Assembly: GCA_943736015.1 (NCBI GenBank)
Contig: OX031072.1
Coordinates: 10,257,501 to 10,321,500, forward strand
From: Tridacna crocea
Taxonomy: Eukaryota > Mollusca > Bivalvia > Cardiida > Cardiidae
Direction of reading: 5' to 3'
Length of the DNA stretch: 64,000 bases
The position numbers were made by a program, and so were the translations under genes. The notes under the pieces were generated by a model. That model made no database searches. It was not told the origin of the DNA and was given only the letters and a program-made list of their open reading frames with translations. This document shows, in pieces, positions 9,723 to 21,700 of the stretch; the stretch's first letter is position 1, and every line of letters begins with the position of its first letter.

Positions 9723-12700
9723 GTTTGTATGATTCTGGATTTGTATGGATTTGGTTTTTAATAGTTTTTTTATGACAGTAATTTATTGCCTCCTGAAATA
9801 TAGTTCCTAAAGACATTGTAATATACTTAGAAAATGTGTATGATTTAACTCTTTACCAAATGACAAAATTTTGGACTAGTCCAAATTGAAACCATTTGCA
9901 GACGGCAAAATAAATGTGAATCAAAAATTAAAATTTGATTTGGAAAGGGTAGAAAATATTGTGGGAAAAGGAGAAAATGCTGGTTACCAGCATTTTCTCC
10001 TTTTCCCACAATGTTTTCAAAGGCTCTCTTTTTCAGGGTCATTAAAAGTCGGGATTGTGTGGTAAAGGGTTAAATGAATTAAAATTAACTCCTTTCCACA
10101 CAAAAACAATTTAGCCTTGTCCATATTGAAAGCATTTGAAGAGGACAGTTTCAATCTAGCTCAAATGTACAATTTTTCCTTGATAGGGAAGAAAACATTA
10201 CCAGCATTTTGTCCTTTTCCCACAATGTTTTCAAAGGGCGTCTTTCCCAGGGGCTTTAAAAGTTGTCATTGGGTGGTAATGGGTTAAAGAACTTTTTTGC
10301 TCTCATAGAGGTGTGAGAACAAAACCCGATCACACTGTATAAAAAGAAGATCCAGTACTGCATGTTTTTTTTTTTTGAGCTTTTTCGAAAAAAAAGTTCA
10401 GCCTTTCAAAACTTGCCACTGTTGATGAAAATAACTGTTAATGAATTAAATAACTGTAAAAATTTACTGATTAAAATAGAATGTGCACATTTCAAGCTCG
10501 GTTTGCTGCTTACTAGTAAAAATGGTAAACCTAGCACCAGAAGGACAGGTAACTCTCATTAGTTTAAAAAAGTTATGCTCCAATTTATGACCAAGAATTT
10601 TGCTGAAAAAGCACATGCAGCCTAGCACTGGCACCTGTACAAAAAGCTCTTGTTCCTTTTTATGGCATTGTATTTCAAAAATTGTCATCTGAAAGACAGT
10701 GTTGTACAGAAGTTGTAATCTGTTACGTCTTTCCATACTATAGACAACTCCAGTCTCTTTCGTGGACAGTGTAGATCAAGATCAGACTGCACAGATTGTG
10801 CAGTCTGATCTCTGATCTGCACTGTTTGCTAGTTTACGTATTTATTCAGTGGTGAAACAATTAAATACTACATGAGGTAAAACAAAATTGTTTGAGCTAA
10901 TTGATGCTCAAGTCAAATCCAACAGAGAGCAAGAATTGAGATTGAAATATCTTTGAAATCATTAATTCCTGCTGACTGCATTTCTGGCTTTTCTCACAAT
11001 TGGGGTCAAATGTATCATCTCAATCTCAATCACAGGAGTCTTGTGTGATAAAGTGTGGGACTCATGACCTGGAGACCCCAGAGCAAGCCCCACTGGATCC
11101 ACTGGGTTTTTTAAGGGAGTGTCTTTAGACAAGACACGTCGGAACCCTAGCCTAGTACTGGTGAAATCTAGGGGATACACAAATATGTGAGCTGTCACCA
11201 TGATATGACCTGTCCTGTGTTAGCTGTCACCATGATATGATGGAAACTGTATGTTGAAAGTTGTGTAAACACTGTTAACTCTTTACCAAATGACAATTTT
11301 TTAGATGGGATCAAATTGAAAGCACTTGCAGACCGTGAGACGATGAGTCCATTGGAACTCAACGATAATGTTTCAACTTGGGAGGGTAGAAAATGATGGT
11401 AACCAAAATGTTTTCCAAAGGCCTCTTCACGGGGGTCATTAAAAGTTGGGACTGTGTGGTAAAGAGTTAATCAATCAGTGGCTCACAAAAGCTGAATATA
11501 CAATCAATCAAAACTGGGCAAGATTTTTATCTCATAGATTTTACTTAACACAGAGATGGCATTAATGAAAGGTCAGACTGCACATCTAGGTCATCTTTAA
11601 AAGCTATGCAGCTGAAAGACTTCAAGGTTTTTTTTGGACAGCAAATTCTCAGAATGATCACATGTCAAGAAATTATTTCATTTTTATTTTTAGGTTACAC
11701 CAGAGGTCAAGGTCAAAAGAAGACAAGGAGAATTTCAATCTGAGACGATATGGTAGTGATGGTGAAAAAGTGCCTGTATACTCAGAGGAAACTGTATGTA
11801 AAGAGATCATTGATGGAAAACAATTAGAATTAGAAAGTTTACGAACAGCTGTGAGTAAAGATATGAATACAGAGAGTTTAGAGAAGGAAGACAATATTAC
11901 AGAGAAATCAACAAACAATGACAATGATCATCATACTGACAAAGCAGAGACACCAAGTAATGTGAGGAGAAGAAGGATCATTGATAGAAATGTTAAAGTG
12001 GATGCTCCAAGCTATGCAGATCTGGATGCTAGTACTCTGATCAGAGAGTGTGAAGCAGGTATGCCAAAACTAAATTATAGCTATTCAAATATAGAGGACT
12101 CTGACCTGAAGTTTCTACAAGAGAGACTAGGACCTGATACCAGGCAGGACAGTCAGCCTGATGAAATAGAAGAACCAGTGAGAGACACAGGACTAGAGGC
12201 ATCTGAGAAATATTCACAAGATCTTGAAAATCCAGGAAACAATAGAAAATTTGCCAAATTCATCAGAGATGTGAAGAAACCTAAATCTATCTTACTGTCA
12301 ACTAGTCACAGATCAAATAAGGTAAAGGTTTTGAAGGTGTTGTTATGCTGTCCTCTAGAGCTCTTATTGTCACTTGGTTGCTTTTATGTACAATTTGGAT
12401 CAAGACTATACTGTAAAGAACATGATTCTGATCTTTGGTCTACTCTTTCCAATGTGTAGATACATTGTTGCATCTACAGCTAACTAGAGGTTAGGATATC
12501 ATATTTTTAATTGTATGCCTAAAAAGTTTTGAACTCTTCAGCACTAGGATTTTCTATTTTTGCTTAGCATGCTTCATCAAGGTGTTTTTAAGGTTTTCTC
12601 ACAATGCATTTATTTTGTGGACATTTGCAACAACATAAACAACTACGAGTTAGTAGTGTTATTTCTTGTGTATAATTTCAAGAAGAGAAAGAAAGGGGCA

Positions 12701-15700
12701 GTGTGATCTACGATCTGCATTGTTCTAGAGTTTTTATTAGTAGCATGTACTCTATTCTTCATAAAACTTCCCAGTTAATTTCTCCAATAGTCTATTGAAG
12801 TACTGAGTAATTGAGCTGTGATCTAGCAAAAAGGGGCTTAATACATCTCTGGTATACATGATACTTGTCAAAGCCATCTCATTATTATGGATCCATAGGA
12901 GTCTATTTTTCAAGTAGCCTTAATCTTTAGAAAGTAATACTTAAGTTTGAGGTAGATTGGTCCTTTGACAAACAGAAAACTTACCAATAGTGAAAAGTTT
13001 TGGCAAAGGTCAGCCTGTGCGGACTGCGCAGGCTGACCTAGGCCAATACCTTACACAGATGCATCAGGCCACCGTTTCACAGAGCATGGCTCATATTAAA
13101 TATTTTGTTATTATGTTAATTTTGAAAATGTCCCAGCATAAAGTTTTATACATAAATGTAGTAACATTTTGATTTCACTGTTTTTTCTTTGTTATAGTCC
13201 ACAACAGGAAACTCCAGTCGTGTCAGTTTTAGGAGCCCAACTCGAGAATCTTCTAGCCTAACATATCAGATGGATTCCATGTCAAAACACAACCAAAAAA
13301 TGATGGGATATGATTGGATAGCAGCCTTACTTGATAACGATCCACAAGCTGTCAATCAGTCAGAGACTTTCTTTGAAGACTTAAAGGAATTCCGAAAGGT
13401 TAACCTGGACGAGTGTGTGAATAACATGTATATGGAGTGAGTATTGTATCATGCGATGGTGAGATATTTAAAACTTTATCAATTGTTCCCAAGATTTGAC
13501 AACCGTGAGTATGAGGACTTCTGAAAATGTTGTAGGAAAAAAATTAGAAAAATGCTGGTAATCAGCAATTCCTTTTATTCTCACAAGGTTTTTAAGCTTT
13601 TTAAAGGCAAACCAAATTATTTGAGCCTCATTTGTGATGCAAAACATCATTATTGGTTACTTAACTTCTAGTTTGGAACCATTATTGTCATACCTTGTAA
13701 TATAAAATCTTACCTCCTGATTTACAGCTTAGGGGGTAAGTGTACCCTTCAAATGAAAAGCCAGTGGCAACACTGTTACAAATCAAGCTGTCGCAGCAGT
13801 AAGCAGCAGCTAATATTGTAAAACAATAAATGTATGATGAAATATGTTTTCAGGGGACCCATGGAGTTGTGGGAGCATCCAGAACGGGAACCTTCCCCTG
13901 TTCAAAAAGCACTAGAGGAAACGAGTAAGTCTATCTTTTTTTAGCTAATGATCATTTTCTTGGATAAAAGAGTGTTACAATTCAAGGGACATGTTTGATT
14001 TTATACTCCATGTCCATGATATAGCTGGATCAATCCTCAGCAGTCTTTATATTTGTCTGACAAGAAAATGTTACATCTTCCTATAAAGGACCAGAACTCT
14101 AACAAAAAGAGGTTTAATGCATCTCTCTGATGCATTATTTTATACCAAGGAAGTCACTGCATTGTAAAGATACATAAAATTCATGTACCAGTAATCCAAA
14201 AATTGACTGAGTCTGAAGATAGAATGGTCCGTGGAATGCAAAATGCTTACATATATCAAATAGTTTCAACTCATGTCAGCTTTACTGACTGTGCTGTCTG
14301 ACAAAGGTTGATACTTTTTACAGATGCATTCACTGTTTACCACATAATCCTGACTTTTAATGGTACCCTGAGAAGAAAAACTTTTGAAAACATTGTGGGG
14401 AAAAAGGAAAAAATGCTGGTAACCAGCACTTTCTCCTTTTCCCACAATGTTTTCTACCCTTCATAAATCAAAATTCAATTTTTGATTCACATTTATTTTG
14501 TTGTCTGCAAGTGCTTTCAATTTTGATTAATCCAAAATTTTGTTGTTAGGTAAAGAGTTTAACCCCTTTGTAATTCAGCACAGAATATTCTTGATTGTGT
14601 AATAATCACTGAAAATGATGTCGCTGGGGCAGAAAATGTTCATAATAGACAATCCCTTACTATCCCATGGTTTTTCATCATTTGCGACAATAGAAGTCTA
14701 AAAAAGAGTAGAAAATGATGTGGAAAAAGGTGAAAATGCTGGTTACTAGCATTTTCTTCTTTTTGCACAAAGTTTTCAAAGGTATCCTCTTGTAGGGTCA
14801 TTTAAACTCAGGACTGTTTGGTAAAGGGTTAAGGCTAACTTTCATCTGATGTGTCTGTCAACCTGTCAAGAAAAGAGTTTAAAGAAACATGGAGAATATG
14901 TGTATATCATGTTGTCTAAAATCAATTTGGTGGAGGGCTCTTCTTATAACCTGTTCCTTCCTGTAGATGACTGTTTTTGACGTTCTCACTTTCCTTTAAC
15001 TCTTTACCACACGAGAAAATTTTAGACTGGTCTAAATTGAAAGCATTTGCAAACGATAAAATAAAGGTGACTAAAAAATAGAAATTTATTCTGGGAAGGG
15101 TAGAAAACACTGTGGGAAAAGGAGAAAATGCTGGTTACCAGCATTTTCTCCTTTTCCCATAGTGTTTTCAAAAGGCTTCTTTCTCAGGGGCGTCAAAAGT
15201 AGGGATTGTGTGGTAATGGGTTAAACAACATCCAAAAAAACAAGTAATTCAGTTGGTAGAATACAGGACTTGGGACCAGGGGGAAACTGGTTCAGATTTC
15301 CGGCTAAAACAATTTCTCTCAGAGGATTATTGATAGTCATTGCAACAGTATTCATTCCTTTCTTACAGCTAATTATTGTTTGTCAAAGGCTTTATAGGAA
15401 AGCTATAAACTCCAGGAAAGCTTGGTTAAGTGCACTGGCTACAGTGACCATACAAACAAACACAATCCAAATTTGAAAGAAGACATGTCATGAATTAATC
15501 TTAGGCCCAATGTTTTGAAGTATTTGCCTTTTCTTTATCTATTTTTTTTTTCTGCATCATAGTTTCTTTTGAAAACATTGTGGGAAAAGGAAAAAGTGCT
15601 GGTTACTAGCATTTTCTCCTTTTCCAGCTGTTTTCTACTCTTTCACAGACAAATTACACAATAAGTACTCAGTGTATTTTGTTGTGAGCAAATGCTTTTA

Positions 15701-18700
15701 ATGTGGAACAGTCTTAAATTTTATCTTCTGGTAAAGAGTTTAATGTATGATACATGCACATTTAAGATTTTTGTGTTGATCACTGTTGGAATTAATGTCA
15801 CATTTTCACATGCACAGGACAAAAGGAGGTAGCACCCTCAGGTACCTTAATACTTTGATCTTAGTTGATACTAAATATATTTAACTGTTTTTCCCCTTCT
15901 CTCATTCATTATGGCTTATAGTCTTTGATATCTTCAGACAAAAAAACTCTTGTTGGAGACTGTGTTTGAAAACATTAGAGGGAATTTAGTCAGTACCTGT
16001 AAATAGCACTGGCTCTCTTAAAAGAGGAAATGAAATTTTGAACTTTGATAAAAGACCAAACCTTGTGCTTAGTATGAGGGAAGGGAAACTCTAAATTGAT
16101 AGTTGTGTGGAGTTTCTAATACATGAATATTTCTTATTTGATACTTATCTATATTTTTATGTTGATGTTAGTAAATTCTTGTCATGTTGGGGCCAAATGT
16201 CTTCTAAATGCAATTGTTGCATTGATCACCTAGCTCTACATTTTGAATGTAAAGATTGCTGATATGCCAAACCATTTTGTTTCTTTTAATTAGAATTTTA
16301 ATAAACTGCTATGGCATTTATAATTTGAAGTAGAATACAGTTTAGGTTGGTTTGTGAGTATAGCCCCTGAAGATACTTGAATTGTCTGTTTGATTGGTCT
16401 TTTTGTCTTGAAATGCGGTGGATCTACTGGTAGCTTGACTGGTCCAATATGAGCTGCAACATGTGAAAAAGGACATTCCGACATTTGCGTATAGTGTCGT
16501 CTGAAATGAGCCTACGCAGGCTAATCCAACAGCACCTTTGTTTTTATGTAATTTACTGTTTTGTCTACTATAGCACAAAATCTAATCTTGTCATAAAGTG
16601 CCATCTTAGATTAGCCTTTGCGGACTGCACAGGCTGATCCGAGACGACACTTTATGTAAATGTCTAAATGCCCCTTTTCATGTGTTGCAAGCTATTTATT
16701 CACCTGTCTTAATCCTGCAAAATGTATGTGTAAGACAGAGCAGAAGTTTAAATCATGTTATCCATTCTTAATCCTTTACTACTTGTGTTGGACTCTGAAC
16801 AACATTGAGAGAAGAAGCCTTTTTCAAATATGTTACAGGAGATCACTCCTTCCTTACTGCATAGCTTTCCTGTGTAAAATCAATACCTGATATTAAAGTC
16901 AGAGAGAATTCTCTTTGGCTCAGTGGTATGTTATTGGTCTTTTAAACCTCAAAAAACGAGGATATTTGTCCCTTCAAGGGCTTCAATCCCGCCAGATGTG
17001 ATTTGTATTTGAGCTATGCATTTATTTGTTTCTTTGTTATGGACTTCATTCATAAGAGGTAGGAAAAGGAGAAAGTGCTGGTAACCAGGATTTTCAGTCA
17101 TATTTTGTTTTGTCATCTGTAAATGCTTTCAATTAGGACAAGTCTGAAGTTTTCTCATTTGGTCAAGAAATGAAGCTTAATGGCTTTTTCCTCCATTAAA
17201 AAAGCTTTTTGGGCTATTAACTGGTTACTTCCTGAAAGAAAAAAAGAAAAGGAAAACTAGGTGACAGAATATAACTTTGTAAAATATAGAGAACGATATT
17301 TGTAAAGTTTTAGTTTATTAAAAAATTATGGGAAAAGGAGAAATTGCTCTCAAAATGCTTCACCTTTTATGCGCGGAAGGGTTTTATTTTGTAATGGCGC
17401 TTTCCGTCTGTCCGTTTGTTGGCAATTTCTTCTCCTACACCTTTCATCGGAATAAGTTCAAACTTACCTCAATGAGTCTCTATGATGTGCAGTTGTGCAT
17501 GTGATTCTGAAAATTTGGATCTCTTTAGGCTCTCATTTTACTCAGGTGTATATGCGCTGCTCTGCGAAGCTCTTGTTCCCACAGTGTGGTCAAGAGTGGT
17601 GAACTGAAACCTTCAAAATGTTCTCTTTCAGAGGTATTCACTTGATTCATGCTCTATGACAGTTCTATTTAATTCAAATAGATTTAAGTCATGCTTTGAC
17701 AAAAGGGAGCTTATTGCCAGGATCTTCATGATCCATGGTTCCAAGCAAGCCACCAGTACTTAAGGATCTGTAATATCCACTCTTTTTTAACCCTCCCATA
17801 TGATAAAATTTTAGACTGGTCCATATCGAAAGCATTTGCAGACAAAAAATTAAATGTGGCAGAAATACTTTGATTTTTATGTGAAAGATTAGAAAATATT
17901 GTGGGAAAAAGAAAAAAAACGCTGGTTACAAGCATTTTCTCTTTTTTTCCCATTATGTTTTCAAAGGCCTTCTTCCTAGGGTCCTAAAAACCCAGGATTT
18001 TTTAGTAAAGAGTTAAATAACTGATTCAATCATAAAATAGACTGGTCCTTAGGCATACAAAAAATAGACAAATAGCGAAAAGTTTCGGCCCAGGTAAGCC
18101 TGCGCAGGCTGACCTAGGTTAATAACTGAATACTATTCGCAGATGCATTAAGGCCCCATTTCAAAGAGCATGGCTCTTTTTGTTTTATATAAGTTTGTTC
18201 AAATACGTATGAGGCATGGTTTGGAAAAGGAGGTCTAAAACATCTCAATGACGCGTGATTTTAGCAAGCCATCACATTGTTATGAATTCATAAAATCCAC
18301 TCAGTCTAGCAATGGACAGAATCTTGCAATACATGTGGAATGGTCCTTTCAACGGAGAAAACTTCTGAATGGCATAAAGTTTCGAATCATCTCAGCCTGT
18401 ATTAACTCTCTACCACACAATCCCAGCTTTTAACGACTCTAAATAAAAAAGCCATTGAAAACATTGTTGGAAAAGGAGAAAATGCTGGTAACCAGCATTT
18501 TCTCCTTTTCCCACAATGTTTTCTACACTTCCCAGATCAAATATCATTTTTTAGGCATATTAATTTTGTTGTCTGCAAATGCCTTCAATTTGGACCAGTC
18601 AAAAAATTTGTTCAGTAAAGAGTTAAATAGGCAGACTGACATTGGTTGATACTATTTGTAGATGCATTAGACATTCTTTCAGACCATTGCTCACATTGTT

Positions 18701-21700
18701 TCACATACACTTTTTCGAATTGTTTCACATACACCTTTCGAATACAGTTTGTTTTAACTCTTTACCACACAATCCCGAGTTTTAACACCTCTGTGAAAGA
18801 TGCCTTTTTAAAAACATTGTGGGAAAAGGAGAAAATGCTGGTAATCAGCATTTTCTCCTTTTCCCTCAATGTTTTCTACCTTCCTAAAACAAATCTCATA
18901 TCTTTAATCACTTTTATTTTGTTGTCTGCAAATGCTTTTGAAATTTTTCATTTGGTAAAGAGTTAAATAAGTCACTTAGTAAGTTTTGATTGGGATTTTT
19001 TACTTATTTTGGATCAAGGATCAGTTCTCTGATTGAACTTCAGGGTTAGATTACCCTTTTGCTTTATGGTTTAGGATGCTTTATGTCAGATTCAACTGTA
19101 AACTAAAGGCAAAGGTTGATTTCTTTCTTAATCTATAATCTGGGTTTTGTGTTTATAGCTAATTTGATGTTCACACAGGGCTTGTCACTAACTATAGTGG
19201 CAGGTGTCTTGATACCATTTTACCATTTTCTTGAAAATGCTGATCCTTGGGAGAGCAAAATACAGTCTCACCCTGTTCACATCTTGAATTATCAACCAAC
19301 AAAGTACCGGTACCTATAACAACTGAGAGGCCCTGTATGGCTTACTGTGAAAGTGTAGGTGTGAGCCCTAGAAGACTGGATTTAGACATCTAGCATGTTA
19401 AGAATATCTCTGTCAATATTTATAAAACTATATAAATGTGTGTATTTCATTAAAACGTATGCTCACAAAGCACATTTTAATAGAATTTGTGTATCACTTA
19501 CCCTAAACACATGACTAACCCGCAACAAATTTGTAATTGATATAAAACAATGTATGTGTATATCTATCAAAAAAGGATAAAATATTTGTGTATATTCACC
19601 AGTCTATCTTGATTTTTATATGCCCGTCGAAGATGGGACATATTATGGGATCATCCGTGGCGGGTGGGTGGGTGGCGCCCGGTTCTTTGTCAGGAGCGTA
19701 TCTCTAAAACTATACTAGCTAGGATTATGAAATTTCATGGGTGGATAGATCTCATCAAGGGGGAGTGCAGTGCACAGGAATCATAAATCGTGCTTGCTTA
19801 ATTTTTGAGTTATTGCCCTTTGTTGTTTTTCATACTTGAATTTTGTTCGGAGCATATCTCCAAAACTATACTAGCTAGGGTTATGAAATTTCATGGGTGG
19901 ATAGATCTCATCAAAGGGGAGTGTAGTGCACATGAATCATAACTCTTGCTCACTTAATTATTGAGTTAGTGCCCTTTGTCGTTTTTCATACTTGAATTTT
20001 GTCAGGTGCATGCCCCAGCTTTACAACTTGGGGTAAGACGGGCGTATCTTGCGACAATTTGCCGCTCTTGTTTACTCATTGTAAACACACGTCTAAGAGC
20101 AGCCATTTGATTGTCTCAAATAATCAGATAGTTAGTCTTAGAATACAGAATTGTGAACTTAACTAAGATGATTGTTCAGTTCATCTTCTGCACTTTTCAT
20201 GTTACTATTCAGTGATTACAATGAAATTATAAGATATGTAAAGTTACAAATGAAATGTTTTGTGTGAGAGATTGTCCACTGTAGGCTGTGCTATTTAGAA
20301 GGAATTTTCCTCATGTACTGTTAGTTTAGGCCTAGCCTTGTGCAGGCAGAACTGAAATCCTGGAAACATATGGATGAGGATGCTGTTCGTGGAATGCAGT
20401 ATACCTGAAACACAGTTGGAAAGTGCAAAATATAACACAATCAAACAGACAAAACAAAGACTTATTCTGTTACCAGTCAGTAAAATTTTGGACTCATCCA
20501 TTAGGAAAGCACTGGCAGGCAACGACTAAAGTTACGAATTTGAAATATTTACAACAAACTTTTCCATTCATGTATTCAACAAGTGTAGCAACAAATAACA
20601 GTTGTCCTGAATTCGCAAACATTTCCCTTTGCCAAATGTCCATAACCTGTAATTTGTAAATTTTTCATCATATGTATATACCAGTATATCCACATATGCA
20701 GTAAACTGATTGTGGAAGGAGTCTTGTAAAGCGGTGGGAAACAATGTAGGAAAAAGGAGAAAATTCTGTCAGGGGACTATTTGGTAGGGGTTTAAACACA
20801 ACTAAACTGCTTTTCCAAATAGTTGAAGAATTTCTCCCTTTCTCACATACAGTTTTCTATTACATACAATTTTCTATAGCTTATTCCTGTAATGTAACTG
20901 CATTATCAGTAAATGTGATGGAAATGTATTTGTGTGTATTATAGAAGTAAAACCATACACTGTAAATGACAGACTGTTTGCTGAGCCCATCAAGCGTAGC
21001 CTGTTTGCCCAGTATGACTATGAGGAGCCCCAGGAGAGGAAGGGAAAGGAAAAGGATGGAACTTATGATGAGCCCAGATTTGTCAGGTAGGTATTAAAGT
21101 TAACCCATTACCACACAATCCCTACTTTTGACGACCCTGAGAAAGAAGCCTTTAGAAAACATTGTGGGAAAAAGAGAAAATGCTGGTTACCAGCATTTTC
21201 TCCTTTTCCCACAATGTTTTCTACCCTTCATAAAAGAAATTTAAAAATTTCAGTCACTTTTATTTTGTCGTCTGCAAATGCTTTCAATTTGGATCAGCCA
21301 AAGATTTTGTCGTTTGGTAATGAGTTAAGTAGGAAAAGTTTACTTTTTAACTCACCTGAACATATTGTGCTGCAGGTAAAAGTTTTCTGTTCTCTTTTGA
21401 TTGAATTGTCAGACACCATTAGTCTAGTGTTACAGGGGAAAGCTATTAACCCATTACCACACAATCCCTACTTTTGACGCCCCTGAGAAAGAAGCCTTTA
21501 GAAAACACTGTGGAAATAGGAGAAAATGCTGGTAACCAGCATTTTCTCCTTTTCCCACTGTTTTCTACCCTTTCCAGAACAAATTTCAATTTTTCACCTG
21601 CATTTTGTCGTCTGCAAATACTTTCAATTTGGACTAGTCTAAAATTTTCTTGTGTGGTAAAGAGTTAAACCAGGAAATGGTGGTTAGTTTTTCCTTTTTT

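Noticed and set aside
9845..10073. Many small ORFs with KGENAGNQHFLLFPQCF-like or FSTLPRTNF-like peptides throughout the window.
   Set aside because: They are translations of the MITE palindrome and flanks in various frames, found in both strands and all contexts; not protein-coding genes.
11662..12459. A 265-codon single-exon gene.
   Set aside because: Its first 10 codons precede a splice acceptor and its tail follows a donor; only 11694-12321 is coding, as MIIP exon 2.
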